The notes under the pieces: generated by a model | Databases searched by the model: none | What the model was told of the DNA's origin: nothing | The model's input: only the letters and a program-made list of their open reading frames with translations | Assembly (NCBI RefSeq): GCF_900111605.1 | Contig: NZ_FOIA01000014.1 | Location: 1-64,000 of the forward strand | Reading direction: 5' to 3' | DNA: 64,000 nucleotides | From: Nitrosomonas marina | Lineage (GTDB): Bacteria; Pseudomonadota; Gammaproteobacteria; Burkholderiales; Nitrosomonadaceae | Position numbers and translations under genes: made by a program | Part shown: positions 1 to 9,525 of the stretch, in pieces | Numbering within the stretch: the stretch's first letter is position 1 | How the letters are laid out: each line of letters starts with the position of its first letter

Positions 1-294
1 CATGAAGCGAAAAGCGAATGCGGCATGGCCGATTATCAAGTACGCCGGTGGGATGCATGGCATCATCACATGGCGCTGGTCATGCTGGCAACGCTGTTCT
101 TGGTCAAGCAAAAGATGCTTGGGCGCAAGCAATGGCCGATGTTATCCTTCAATGACCTGGTGACCGCATTAGCGCACATGCTACCGCAAAGACAACTTAC
201 CACCGAGGATCTGGCTGATATTATTCATAAGCGACACCGACGACGGCTCAGCGCTAAAAAGTCTTCTGCCAGGCAAAAAGTGGCTTTTGAGTAA
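1..294 (+). CDS. IS transposase, C-terminal fragment (IS4/IS701-like DDE)
   Basis: The frame is open from the left window edge to a TAA at 292-294, so this is the 3' end of a gene that begins outside the window. The residues preceding and including ADYQVRRWDAWHHHM, followed by a hydrophobic stretch and a basic tail, match what I know of the C-terminus of IS4/IS701-type DDE transposases, where an E-x6-Y-x-V-R-x-W-x-G/A-W-H-H-H block follows the catalytic glutamate. The glutamate would be one of those just inside the window (HEAKSE). Whether the element is intact cannot be judged. I see no clear terminal inverted repeat in 295-359. Confidence 0.7.
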   Translation, partial: HEAKSECGMADYQVRRWDAWHHHMALVMLATLFLVKQKMLGRKQWPMLSFNDLVTALAHMLPQRQLTTEDLADIIHKRHRRRLSAKKSSARQKVAFE

Positions 295-359
295 TCTGAC
301 AAAGTAGAATTATGTAATATGTATTCTAAATCTTAGATCAAAAGAGAAAAGGAGAGATT

Positions 360-809
360 ATGTCAGTCAGTGAATTCTGTCACCGCGAAGTCGTTACCAT
401 ACAAAAAGATGAGTGTGCTCAGGAAGCTGCCAAGTTAATGCGTAAGCACCATGTCGGTAATGTCATTATCGTTGCCGAGGAAAAGGGCATTCAGAAACCC
501 GTTGGCATTGTAACCGACAGAGACCTTGTAGTGGAAATCATGGCGACAGAGCTTGATCCTACCGTTATCACCGTAGGCGACATTATGAAGCCCGATCTTG
601 CCGCAATTAACAAAAATACCGACATACTGGAGGTTATCCGATATATGCGCCGCAAGGCTGTCAGGCGTGTACCGGTAGTCGACGATAATATGCAATTATT
701 TGGTATCGTAACGCTCGATGATCTGTTGCAAGTGTTATCTCAAGAGTTCTCCAGCCTGGTAAAACTAGTTGAACGCGAAATCAGCAAAGAAATCCAACAA
801 CGTCCTTAA
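360..809 (+). CDS. CBS-domain protein (two tandem CBS motifs)
   Basis: This 149-residue soluble protein consists almost entirely of a CBS pair: CBS1 covers about residues 7-65 (ends in GIVTDRDLV) and CBS2 about 75-133 (ends in LFGIVTLDDLL). Such pairs bind adenosine nucleotides or act as regulatory modules. The stand-alone form has no catalytic domain, so its target cannot be named. A strong ribosome site (AAGGAGAG) lies just before the ATG at 360. It follows the IS fragment by 65 bp and appears to be monocistronic. Confidence 0.9.
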   Translation: MSVSEFCHREVVTIQKDECAQEAAKLMRKHHVGNVIIVAEEKGIQKPVGIVTDRDLVVEIMATELDPTVITVGDIMKPDLAAINKNTDILEVIRYMRRKAVRRVPVVDDNMQLFGIVTLDDLLQVLSQEFSSLVKLVEREISKEIQQRP

Positions 810-867
810 CAGATTTCATTTAGTCAAGCGAGCGACTATCCAAAACGGACTTTCAATGCGCGGATAA

Positions 868-882
868 CAACTTCACAAGTTG
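868..882 (+). terminator. Weak hairpin after the CBS gene
   Basis: CAACTT (868-873) and AAGTTG (877-882) form a 6-bp stem with a 3-nt loop, followed by a T-rich but interrupted tract. It is a weak terminator candidate for the CBS gene. The rest of 810-995 shows no gene. Confidence 0.3.
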
Positions 883-995
883 ATTGATCATTTCTTTTAT
901 GTCATAGTCAACAGGCAACAGTTATCCCGACCTATACAAAAGCCGCTGATTTAATATAGTTTTTCAAATAAATTAAACCTTAAAAGGGGAATATT

Positions 996-1667
996 ATGAA
1001 AAAAAGACTTTACACCATGTTTGCAGTAGCCAGCATTACAGGCTTGGCGTCGGCAATTACGGGTTGCGCCTCTAATGGAGGCGGTCAAAACGCTCTCGGC
1101 ACAATCGATAGCGGTTTAGCATCGGTAGAACAGTCTGCTCAGTCAGGACGCCAGGCTATTCAAACCGGCACTACGGCCGCGACGGAAATGACAAATCAAG
1201 CCAACGCGGCAATTGCATCTGGCGCTGCAGCGGCTTCAGGAATGACTAATATGGCAGGAACTACTGCTGGACAGGCCGGATTGATTAATATGCTCACCCA
1301 GCAGCTCGGCGTATCGCAACAGCAGGCCTTGGGCGGTGCCGGTGCGATTTTCCAGGCAGCACAGGCCGGTATGGATCCACAAGCATTCTCTACACTATCT
1401 CAATCGGTTCCCGGCATCAACGAAATGCTCAATGCTGCTCCCGTTGCATCGCCTCCCCTTGGAGGCATGGGTAGCGGCGTATCTTCTATGCTCGGCGGTG
1501 CTGGCAACACATTAAACAGCGCAGCTTCTCTGGCTGCTTCGTTTCAACAGTTGAATCTGTCACCAGACATGGTCGGCCAGTTTATCCCGATAGTTACAAA
1601 CTATGTACAAAATACCAGCGGCCAAGTTACAGCGAATCTGCTACGCTCCGCATTAACCGCACCATAA
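996..1667 (+). CDS. DUF2780 (VcgC/VcgE-like) lipoprotein
   Basis: This 223-residue protein has a signal peptide ending in a lipobox (A-I-T-G-C, Cys at residue 24), so it should be lipidated and membrane-anchored. Residues about 30-90 are low-complexity Ala/Gly/Ser/Thr/Gln. The rest, starting near GLINMLTQQLGVSQQQALGG, matches the DUF2780 pattern known from Vibrio VcgC/VcgE, whose function is unknown. The start ATG follows AAAAGGGG. It is convergent with the DUF748 gene and shares a terminator hairpin with it. Confidence 0.8.
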   Translation: MKKRLYTMFAVASITGLASAITGCASNGGGQNALGTIDSGLASVEQSAQSGRQAIQTGTTAATEMTNQANAAIASGAAAASGMTNMAGTTAGQAGLINMLTQQLGVSQQQALGGAGAIFQAAQAGMDPQAFSTLSQSVPGINEMLNAAPVASPPLGGMGSGVSSMLGGAGNTLNSAASLAASFQQLNLSPDMVGQFIPIVTNYVQNTSGQVTANLLRSALTAP

Positions 1668-1687
1668 GTATAGCGAGCACAGAGCAC

Positions 1688-1729
1688 AAACTAACGAGAA
1701 GACTAATATTACCACTCTCTCGTTAGTTT
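1688..1729. terminator. Bidirectional terminator hairpin
   Basis: A perfect 12-bp inverted repeat, AAACTAACGAGA (1688-1699) and TCTCGTTAGTTT (1718-1729), lies between two convergent genes. The T/A-rich ends of the arms suit termination from both sides. Confidence 0.7.
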
Positions 1730-1741
1730 CCCTGACAAGCA

Positions 1742-4700
1742 TTATTTCAATATAAATTCTACGCGGTGGCCCTCCCCGTTTTCGCTTGCTATATTTTTTT
1801 GTATACCCAGAACAAACAAACGATCACCGGAAATATCTCCTTTTTTCATTAACCAGTTTTGTGCTGCCAAAGCTCTATCCTGAGCCAATTCCTGCATATC
1901 ATCATCACTCGCCTGGATATTCGTGATCAGCAATTGCTCCATATCCTCATCCGGCAGGCTTTTTGTTAAACCCAGGAAGTTAGTTGGTTTTTCAAAATCC
2001 GATTCCTTGTAGACAATTTCGAGATATTTACTATACTCTTCCGGCGTCAAAACCACGTCTGTCAGAGAACCGCCTGCTTTTCCCTTTTTGGCATCTGCCG
2101 AGAGCTTTCTTGCCTTGATTTGCCGTTGCAGAATGGCTTGTTTCAAACCTTCGCGGTCTTTCACGGGATCAACATGACCAGCAATCTCAAGACGCAGGGC
2201 TGGCCGATCCTTAAGTACATCGGATAGAGCCTGAAGACGGCTCTCCGCTTCAGGATTGATTATTGCAAAGCCCGGAGTAAAATCGATTTCAGATAACTCC
2301 TCGCCATCTCCGAGCATTGTGCCCAGCAACGCGAACGGCGCTGTGACGGCTCGTGTGATGAGATTTATAAAAGCATCCAGGATGATTCCGCCCAGACTGA
2401 ACTGTGGATCATCTATGGAGCCTTTGATCGGTAAATGAATGTCAATTTCACCGCGCCGGTTTTTGAGCAGAGCAATTGCCAACTCGAGCGGCGCCGATAT
2501 AGCTTCCTCGCTGTCAACACGCTTTCCAAGCGTAAACTGATCCAGAAAAACATTATTTTCAGCGGTCAGCGTTCCTTTTTCAACATGATAATGTACATCA
2601 ACAGACAGTTTTCCCTTTTCAATGGTATACCCTACATACTTGCCTGAATACGGACTAAATGGCGGCAGATCGATTTCTTTTGCTCTTGCGACAATATCGA
2701 GCAACAGCTCAGAACCAAGTGGCTCAATATCACCCTGAATCTGCAATGGTGCATTGCCATCAATTCTCCCTTTGATATCAACTGAGCCAGAGCGCTCAGC
2801 ATGAATCGGGCCGATCTGTCCCGTCAAACCGGTCAAGTTCGCATGGTAGTTAGGCTTTACAAAGCGATCATGGAAATCAACATCACCGTTTTGCAGCATG
2901 ATTTTACCAATGCGCAATGGCATCGGCTTGCTGTCGTCTTTTTTCTCGGCTGTTGACTGAATTTGTTCATCCCCAGAAACCTGCTTCTTTTCCTGTCGAA
3001 CGATTTGCTTAAGATTCAATTCTCCATCTGGCAGCAACATCACGCGCGCGAAAAAGTTACCTATCTTTACGGTATCAACATTAATTTTCAACGGATTATT
3101 GACGAAGTCCAGATTGTCGATATCGAGATATTTCCAGCGAACCAGATCTCTGGCACTGCCTTGATCAATAACATTGAAATTACCTAATCGGCTCTGTCCG
3201 CTAACCACCACCTTGAGTGGTTCGTCTTCAGCCCTGACAACACCCTGAAAGGAAATATCGCCACTGGTCAACAGAACACTTAACGTATCAGCCACCCATC
3301 CTTGTAAAGAAACCAAATCCACCATTTGCAAATTCAGATTTAAATCCGCTGTTGGCGGCGACCATGACAGCTGACCTTCAGTCTCGATCACACCATCTTC
3401 ATTTACTCTGGCAGACAGCTTCAAATCAAGCGGTTTATTCCCCCTGATATCAATATTTTTTGCTGTCAAATTCAAAGGCTCCACCACCATAGGTGCAACA
3501 TCATCTAACGTCAAATCAGCAAAATATATGGCAGCATTATTTAATCGAAACTGTTCTATTTGTACAGCCCACGAACCGGCCTTTTCTTTCGTTTGTTTGT
3601 TTTTACTGTTGCTTTCTTTGGCTGCCTGCCCGGCTAACTCAAGCCATGCTTCATACGCAGGCTTCCTTCCTGGGAACGGCACAGAAATCCCGGCCTGCAG
3701 CATTTCATCAGGCCGCATATCTTTCTGGTTTGCCAGCTGCCAGGCTTGATAAGCTTCGTCAGAAGGCTTTTTACGGGGTTTCGGTACAGAAATTTTTTGT
3801 TTGTATTCGGATTCATTCGCTGGCGCACTTAGGTCAGCATTTGAGTTTGAAGATTTCAAATAACGCGCCAGGTCAATGCCACCATCAGCTTCACGATGAA
3901 TACGGCCGCGCAGGCCATCAATTGCCACATTCTTCAACGCTAGCGTTTGGTTAGCTAATTCAACCACGCTGTTCACGGTTATTTTTAGTAACGAAACCGT
4001 AGCTTCCGAATTTTTCGATTGCGACGAAACAGGTTGTACCGCAATATCACTTAAACTTAAAACTACAGGAGAAGGGTCTCTGCCTGTCACATCAAACCGG
4101 TTCAAATCGAAGTGAAGCGCACCCAGATTCAATTGATACGGAATCTGGACAGATTCATTCTCAACGACAACCTGTCTTAACTCTGTTTGCCCTGATAACG
4201 TGATCTCGGGCATACCATCGCCGGATTGCGTAAACGATAACATTAAATCACTGTCGAAATAACCGGATTTCAGACTGATTCCGACAGGCAGTGGAACATA
4301 TTCATCAATACGCGTTATATCAATATCACCGACTTTAAAGGTCAACGTTGCTTCGCGTTTATTTGCAAAAGGACGCAATTTGCCATCCAGTTTCAATGGC
4401 GCGCCATTAACGCTGGCACTGAAATGAGGTTCCACCCAGCTGTCTTTTACCTTGTCCAGATTGGCAACAAAAGGAACGGCAAAATTGACCTCGGTTATTT
4501 CCTGATGATTTTGTTTGAAACGATCAACCCATTCAATATGGCCGTTCTTCAATACAATATTACTGATCGAGAAGAGCGCAGCAGATTCTTCCTCATCATC
4601 TGGAAGCTGCAGGAATTTCTCGATTAGATCTGAGAAATTAAATAGATGCTCGCCTTCTCTTACCAATCGAACGTGCGGCATATCCAGCATGACTGTACTG

Positions 4701-5068
4701 ATTACAGGTGCCCGTTGTGTGATTGATTTCGAGCTGATGTCAATATGAAGCGTATTAAATGACACGAAAGTTTCAGAAGCATCGACGCTATCCGCTCGTT
4801 CACCAATATGCAGACCATGTACAAACAGCTCCAGTGTATAAGGCTTGATTTCTATCGACCGCACGCTGACCGGGCGATCCAGAAGCTCTGCCAGTTGCAG
4901 TTCAAGCTTGGATTTTGCATACCCGGGAAGCCAATAATAGCCCAGCACACCAAAAAGTGCGATCGTCCCTATTAAAACAGACAATCCAATGCCCAACCGT
5001 TTCCATGTTTTAAAACGGGTGCCCGATGCTTGAATCTGTTGTTGTGCCTGATGGCGCACATTCTTCAT
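1742..5068 (-). CDS. DUF748-domain AsmA-like envelope protein
   Basis: This 1108-residue protein has a basic N-terminus and one membrane helix (about residues 25-48, LGIGLSVLIGTIALFGVLGY), followed by a very long periplasmic part. The N-terminal pattern (YAKSKLELQLAELLDRPV, then the KPYTLEL segment) and repeated beta-rich segments such as NGHIEWVDR and NGDVDFHDRF are typical of DUF748/AsmA-superfamily proteins, thought to bridge inner and outer membrane in lipid or envelope homeostasis. The last 200 residues (FTPGFAIINPEAESRLQALSDVLKDRPALRLEIAGHVD) resemble an OmpA-like fold. A possible function is lipid transport; this is inference. Confidence 0.85.
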   Translation of the reverse strand: MKNVRHQAQQQIQASGTRFKTWKRLGIGLSVLIGTIALFGVLGYYWLPGYAKSKLELQLAELLDRPVSVRSIEIKPYTLELFVHGLHIGERADSVDASETFVSFNTLHIDISSKSITQRAPVISTVMLDMPHVRLVREGEHLFNFSDLIEKFLQLPDDEEESAALFSISNIVLKNGHIEWVDRFKQNHQEITEVNFAVPFVANLDKVKDSWVEPHFSASVNGAPLKLDGKLRPFANKREATLTFKVGDIDITRIDEYVPLPVGISLKSGYFDSDLMLSFTQSGDGMPEITLSGQTELRQVVVENESVQIPYQLNLGALHFDLNRFDVTGRDPSPVVLSLSDIAVQPVSSQSKNSEATVSLLKITVNSVVELANQTLALKNVAIDGLRGRIHREADGGIDLARYLKSSNSNADLSAPANESEYKQKISVPKPRKKPSDEAYQAWQLANQKDMRPDEMLQAGISVPFPGRKPAYEAWLELAGQAAKESNSKNKQTKEKAGSWAVQIEQFRLNNAAIYFADLTLDDVAPMVVEPLNLTAKNIDIRGNKPLDLKLSARVNEDGVIETEGQLSWSPPTADLNLNLQMVDLVSLQGWVADTLSVLLTSGDISFQGVVRAEDEPLKVVVSGQSRLGNFNVIDQGSARDLVRWKYLDIDNLDFVNNPLKINVDTVKIGNFFARVMLLPDGELNLKQIVRQEKKQVSGDEQIQSTAEKKDDSKPMPLRIGKIMLQNGDVDFHDRFVKPNYHANLTGLTGQIGPIHAERSGSVDIKGRIDGNAPLQIQGDIEPLGSELLLDIVARAKEIDLPPFSPYSGKYVGYTIEKGKLSVDVHYHVEKGTLTAENNVFLDQFTLGKRVDSEEAISAPLELAIALLKNRRGEIDIHLPIKGSIDDPQFSLGGIILDAFINLITRAVTAPFALLGTMLGDGEELSEIDFTPGFAIINPEAESRLQALSDVLKDRPALRLEIAGHVDPVKDREGLKQAILQRQIKARKLSADAKKGKAGGSLTDVVLTPEEYSKYLEIVYKESDFEKPTNFLGLTKSLPDEDMEQLLITNIQASDDDMQELAQDRALAAQNWLMKKGDISGDRLFVLGIQKNIASENGEGHRVEFILK

Positions 5069-5166
5069 GGCAACATCCTAGTTTAATGGATTTTACGGTT
5101 CTCTGGCGTTTGCAAAGATATCGTGATTACATAAATCTACCGTGTGCGGTTCTTCTATCAAAAAGA

Positions 5167-5194
5167 CCGGGTATAACTAACTATACAAACCCGG
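5167..5194 (-). terminator. Terminator downstream of the FKBP gene
   Basis: CCGGGT (5167-5172) pairs with ACCCGG (5189-5194). Read on the minus strand, the stem is followed by TCTTTTTG, as expected for a rho-independent terminator ending the FKBP transcript before the DUF748 gene. Confidence 0.55.
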
Positions 5195-5223
5195 CTTGTT
5201 TTTATACCTCCGCCTGACAGGAA

Positions 5224-5706
5224 TCAATAAGGTGATTCTGCCTGAATTCCAACCAGTTCAACATCAAAAATCAATGTGGCATTCGGTGGAATCACCCCAC
5301 CGGCACCACGCTTACCATAGGCCATGGATGACGGTATGATAAGCGTGCGCTCACCACCGACTGTCATACCTCTTACCCCTTGGTCCCAGCCTTTAATCAC
5401 TCTGCCGGCTCCTAACATAAAAGAAAAATGCGCTTTTCGGTCATGCGAGCTATCAAATTTTCTTCCTTTTTTGTCTGGTGCGCTTTCATCGTACAGCCAG
5501 CCTGTGTAATGAACATTGACAGTGTCACCAACATCCGCTTCTTTACCCTCTCCTATTTTCCGGTCGATTTTTTCAAACTGAGGCTCCGGATTCTCCGTCT
5601 GTTCCTGATAGGCGAATAATGTTTGTGATAACAGAAACATCATCAGAAAAACAATACAAACAACGGGAAATAATGATTTTTTAATTACAGACATACGATT
5701 CCTCAA
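5224..5706 (-). CDS. FKBP-type peptidyl-prolyl isomerase, exported
   Basis: This 160-residue protein has a signal peptide (about residues 1-32, hydrophobic core FPVVCIVFLMMFLLSQ, cleavage after LFA) and one FKBP domain. The domain carries the hallmarks VHYTGWLYD, KFDSSHDR, the VIKGWDQGV turn, and AYGKRGAGGVIPPNATLIFDVEL. These residues build the prolyl-isomerase pocket, so it probably assists periplasmic protein folding. Met5 is an alternative start. It has its own terminator, and the promoter region (5707-5814) is shared with the divergent DUF454 gene. Confidence 0.93.
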   Translation of the reverse strand: MRNRMSVIKKSLFPVVCIVFLMMFLLSQTLFAYQEQTENPEPQFEKIDRKIGEGKEADVGDTVNVHYTGWLYDESAPDKKGRKFDSSHDRKAHFSFMLGAGRVIKGWDQGVRGMTVGGERTLIIPSSMAYGKRGAGGVIPPNATLIFDVELVGIQAESPY

Positions 5707-5814
5707 AAATTTTTTAAACTTTGATCAGATTGTATACTCTCATGTATCATATACCCTAGCATGAATTTATTCATTTTGACGAATCCTTTTTGGACAGTTT
5801 TAATTGACTGAACT

Positions 5815-6264
5815 ATGCAGCTTTCCGAAAAAAATGACATCAATACAAGTAAGCAAACATTGCTTGCTGCTGAGGCGGCCGGTCTTTTGCGCTTGCACCA
5901 TTCACCGATAATCCGCAGTTTTTATCTCGCTGGAGGCTGTGTCGCACTCATGCTGGGTGGTCTCGGCGTTATATTACCAGTATTGCCGACAACGCCTTTC
6001 GTGCTACTGGCAGCCGCCTGTTTTGCTCGCGGATCTGAACGATTTCACACTAAATTGTTGACCAATCGTTATACCGGTCCCGTGATTCTTCAATGGCGCA
6101 TGCACAAAAGCATACCACGCAAGGCTAAACGGTTGGCCTATATTATGACAGCACTGTCTTTCAGTGTGTCTATACTTATAGTTCCGGAAATGTGGCAAAA
6201 GATAATGCTCGCCACCATTGCCTGTATATTGGCATTCTTCTTATCACGCATACCTGTTCGGTAG
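5815..6264 (+). CDS. DUF454 (YbaN-like) inner-membrane protein
   Basis: This 149-residue protein has three hydrophobic segments. The block GGLGVILPVLPTTPFVLLAAACFARGSERFH is the DUF454 signature found in Escherichia coli YbaN, whose function is unknown. The C-terminal part contains two more helices (about residues 105-145). The N-terminal 30 residues are polar and could be shorter if a later start is used; I see no convincing ribosome site for the ATG at 5815. The Mrp operon follows 121 bp downstream. Confidence 0.85.
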   Translation: MQLSEKNDINTSKQTLLAAEAAGLLRLHHSPIIRSFYLAGGCVALMLGGLGVILPVLPTTPFVLLAAACFARGSERFHTKLLTNRYTGPVILQWRMHKSIPRKAKRLAYIMTALSFSVSILIVPEMWQKIMLATIACILAFFLSRIPVR

Positions 6265-6385
6265 TTCAATATCACAGCATTTACGCGATCGAAACGCAAT
6301 TCTGAAAATAAATGGCATTTCCATTCTTTAAAGCACGTAGATCGCCTACAATATAGCCTTTTTGGTATTTAGTCTTCTTCACTGT

Positions 6386-9196
6386 ATGGAACTATCGCTG
6401 ATTGCGTTAACACCATTTCTGGGCGCAGGTTTTGTTTCAGCCATCTCACGCCTTGGGCGTTTGCATGCTGCCTGGGGAGCAGGAATCGTTACTTTGGTTG
6501 CATTACTCATTCTGCTTCCGTTCATCACCGACGCCTTTTCAGGCCACGTGCTGGTGCAAAGCATTCCGTGGATTCCATTGCTGGGTATGGAATTTGCCTT
6601 TCGCCTTGATGGGTTGGCTTTGCTATTCGTGCTACTGATACTTTGCATCGGCCTGCTGATCATTTTGTATGCACGATATTATCTATCCGAGCGTGATGAT
6701 ATGGGACGGTTTTACGCCTATTTGCTCATGTTTATGGGTTCCATGCTGGGCATTGCCACCTCGGAAAACATTATCCAGCTTTTAATTTTCTGGGAATTAA
6801 CCAGCCTGTCATCGTTTTTGTTGATTAGCTACTGGCAAATGCGGCACGAATCCCGCAGCGGTGCCCGTATGGCGCTAGCCGTTACAGGCGGTGGCGGCCT
6901 GGCATTACTCGGCGGCTTTCTACTATTGGGTGAAATAGTCGGTAGCTACAATTTGACGGATATACTGGCTTCGGGCTATCTGATACGCAATCACGAACTG
7001 TATCTGCCTATGCTGATTCTAGTGCTGTTGGGCGCTTTCACCAAATCTGCCCAATTTCCTTTCCATTTCTGGCTGCCCAATGCAATGGCTGCTCCGACAC
7101 CTGTTTCTGCCTATCTGCATTCAGCAACCATGGTAAAAGCTGGGGTCTTTCTGCTGGCTCGCCTGTTTCCGGCACTATCAGGTACCTCGGCGTGGTTCTG
7201 GCTGGTTTGTTTTACCGGACTCGTTACACTGGTTGTTGCAGCCTATATTGCAATGTTCAAACATGATTTGAAAGGATTGCTTGCCTATTCAACCATCAGT
7301 CATCTGGGCCTGATCACGTTATTATTTGGCATTGGCACGCCCATGGCCGCACTGGCAGGTGTTTTTCATATCATCAATCACGCAATTTTCAAAGCTTCGT
7401 TATTTATGGCCGCAGGTATTATCCATCACGAAACCGGCACTCGTGATATGCGCATACTCAGAGGCTTATGGAAACATATGCCACACACTGCGCTGCTTGC
7501 GATGGTAGCGGCCGCATCAATGGCCGGTGTACCATTATTCAATGGTTTTTTATCCAAGGAAATGTTTTTTGCCGAAACCCTGTTTGTCATAAACCAACCC
7601 TGGGGGTGGCTGTTGCCGACTATGGCCACGCTGGCAGGTATATTCGCCGTAGCGTATTCGTTGCGCTTCATACACAATGTATTTTTTGATGGCGAATCAA
7701 CTGATTTACCCAAGCAACCACATGAGCCACCTCGCTGGATGAAAGTACCGGTCGAAATTCTGGTTGCCTTATGTCTGCTGGTAGGCATCTTTCCCGCACT
7801 GACGGTTGAACCCATATTGGCCGCCGCTGCATCCAGTGTTCTACAAGGTCCTGTACCTGACCATGACCTGGCAATATGGCACGGATTCAATACCGCATTA
7901 TTCATGAGCATGACCGCATTGATTGGCGGAGTCATTGTTTACCTTGCACGCAAGCCCCTGTTTTCACTACAGGAGCGAGTGGAAAGCTTGCTAGATTTCA
8001 GAGCGCTTTACGAATTTCTGATAGAAAAACTGTTTGCAGTTGCCGACACTATCACACATTTCCTCAATAAGAATTCACTGCAACGCATGCTGTTTGTGTT
8101 TATGCTGTTTGTGTTGACGCTGGGAATCTACGGCGCAATGGCAACCGATAACGATTATGGTCTGACGGGCGAGCGCGACATATTGCCGATTGATGGTGTC
8201 AGTCTGTTGATTGCCGCGGTGCTGGTTGTTGCCACAGCAGCCACGGCGGTGATGCACCGGCAGCGGCTAATTTCGCTTATACTACTGGGCACGGTAGGTC
8301 TGGGTATATCGCTCATTTTTGTCAAATTCTCTGCGCCTGATCTTGCCTTGACGCAGCTTTCCGTTGAGGTGGTCACAATAGTGCTCATGCTTCTTGCTCT
8401 GTATTTTCTACCTCAGCAGTCACCTATTGAATCGGGAAATTGGTTGCGTAGCCGTGATGCCCTTATTGCAGCGACAGCTGGCGGGGGTGTTACGTTGCTT
8501 GTATGGGCGGTATTAACGCGGCCTTATGAGAGTATCTCAAACTATTTTCTGGAAAACAGTTTACCAGGTGGCGGTGGTACCAATGTCGTCAACGTGATAC
8601 TGGTCGATTTCAGGGGATATGATACACTCGGTGAGATTACTGTGCTGGCTCTGGCGGGGCTGGGCATATACGCCATGCTGGAGCATTTGAAAATCGCCGG
8701 CGCCAGCCATGACAGCGAAGGGCGCGCCTGGGATGAAGATTTGCACCCAATCATTATGGCGTCTTTTACTCGACTGCTGTTACCGTTAGCACTACTGGTT
8801 TCGATGTTTATTCTGCTGCGCGGACACAACTTGCCCGGCGGTGGTTTTATTGCCGGACTGGTCACGGCGGTTGCGCTGGTGATGCAGTATCTGGCCAATG
8901 GTGTTATCTGGACACAACAACGCTTACCTATCAACATGCATAAGGTTATTGGCTACGGACTGCTAATCGCTACTTGTACCGGATTGGCCAGCTGGATTTT
9001 CAAATATCCTTTCCTGACTTCAGCATTTAGTCACATACACTGGCCAATTATCGGCGAATTCGAACTGGCCTCTGCCATGGCTTTCGATCTGGGTGTTTAT
9101 TTGGTCGTTGTCGGCGCTACATTACTAATTCTGGTTTATCTCGGTCTGATACATCATCAAAGTCACCAGATGAAACACAGAAAACGGATTCGTTAA
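6386..9196 (+). CDS. mrpA: Mrp-type Na+/H+ antiporter subunit A, fused to subunit B
   Basis: I place the start at the ATG at 6386 ([16 protein letters not shown]) rather than at an upstream TTG, giving 936 residues. The N-terminal two-thirds is a complex-I ND5-like proton channel: [18 protein letters not shown], the [35 protein letters not shown] block and [20 protein letters not shown]4040-like part follows at about 600-690. The last 150 residues ([29 protein letters not shown]) are the MrpB/MnhB domain, so A and B are one polypeptide, as in the PhaAB type. It heads an operon with C, D, E, F and G and would exchange Na+ or K+ for protons at the inner membrane. Confidence 0.96.
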   Translation: MELSLIALTPFLGAGFVSAISRLGRLHAAWGAGIVTLVALLILLPFITDAFSGHVLVQSIPWIPLLGMEFAFRLDGLALLFVLLILCIGLLIILYARYYLSERDDMGRFYAYLLMFMGSMLGIATSENIIQLLIFWELTSLSSFLLISYWQMRHESRSGARMALAVTGGGGLALLGGFLLLGEIVGSYNLTDILASGYLIRNHELYLPMLILVLLGAFTKSAQFPFHFWLPNAMAAPTPVSAYLHSATMVKAGVFLLARLFPALSGTSAWFWLVCFTGLVTLVVAAYIAMFKHDLKGLLAYSTISHLGLITLLFGIGTPMAALAGVFHIINHAIFKASLFMAAGIIHHETGTRDMRILRGLWKHMPHTALLAMVAAASMAGVPLFNGFLSKEMFFAETLFVINQPWGWLLPTMATLAGIFAVAYSLRFIHNVFFDGESTDLPKQPHEPPRWMKVPVEILVALCLLVGIFPALTVEPILAAAASSVLQGPVPDHDLAIWHGFNTALFMSMTALIGGVIVYLARKPLFSLQERVESLLDFRALYEFLIEKLFAVADTITHFLNKNSLQRMLFVFMLFVLTLGIYGAMATDNDYGLTGERDILPIDGVSLLIAAVLVVATAATAVMHRQRLISLILLGTVGLGISLIFVKFSAPDLALTQLSVEVVTIVLMLLALYFLPQQSPIESGNWLRSRDALIAATAGGGVTLLVWAVLTRPYESISNYFLENSLPGGGGTNVVNVILVDFRGYDTLGEITVLALAGLGIYAMLEHLKIAGASHDSEGRAWDEDLHPIIMASFTRLLLPLALLVSMFILLRGHNLPGGGFIAGLVTAVALVMQYLANGVIWTQQRLPINMHKVIGYGLLIATCTGLASWIFKYPFLTSAFSHIHWPIIGEFELASAMAFDLGVYLVVVGATLLILVYLGLIHHQSHQMKHRKRIR

Positions 9197-9525
9197 TGGA
9201 ACTACTCATTGCAATTATCATTGGTGTACTGACGGCTTGTGGCGTTTACTTATCACTGCGTGGTCGTACTTTTCCAGTAGTGCTTGGCCTGACATTTTTA
9301 TCATACGCCGTTAATCTGTTTTTGCTGGTCATGGGCCGTCTTACCATCGGCAGCCCACCGATTATCAGTGACAAAGTTGCTAATTATGCCGACCCATTGC
9401 CACAGGCGCTGGTATTAACCGCCATAGTCATCAGTTTCGGCATGACTGCTTTTGTGATTATTCTGTCTTTGAAATCCTTTCTGGAAATGGGTAACGATCA
9501 AGTCGACGGGAAGCACAGACCATGA
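9196..9525 (+). CDS. mrpC: Mrp antiporter subunit C
   Basis: This 109-residue, three-helix protein resembles complex-I NuoK. TACGVYLSLRGRTFPVVLGLTFLSYAVNLFLLVMG and the loop SDKVANYADPLPQALVLTAIVI are typical of MrpC/MnhC. Its ATG at 9196 overlaps the last base of the mrpA stop codon, and its 3' end overlaps mrpD by 4 bp, so translation is coupled. It is an essential small subunit of the Mrp complex. Confidence 0.96.
   Translation: MELLIAIIIGVLTACGVYLSLRGRTFPVVLGLTFLSYAVNLFLLVMGRLTIGSPPIISDKVANYADPLPQALVLTAIVISFGMTAFVIILSLKSFLEMGNDQVDGKHRP

Noticed and set aside
3493..3954. 153-codon frame antisense to the DUF748 gene
   Set aside because: Composition is that of a shadow frame, with no ribosome site, and the sense gene is clearly real.
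7426..7935. 169-codon frame antisense to mrpA
   Set aside because: Shadow of a conserved gene; Met/Asn/Arg-rich composition typical of antisense frames.
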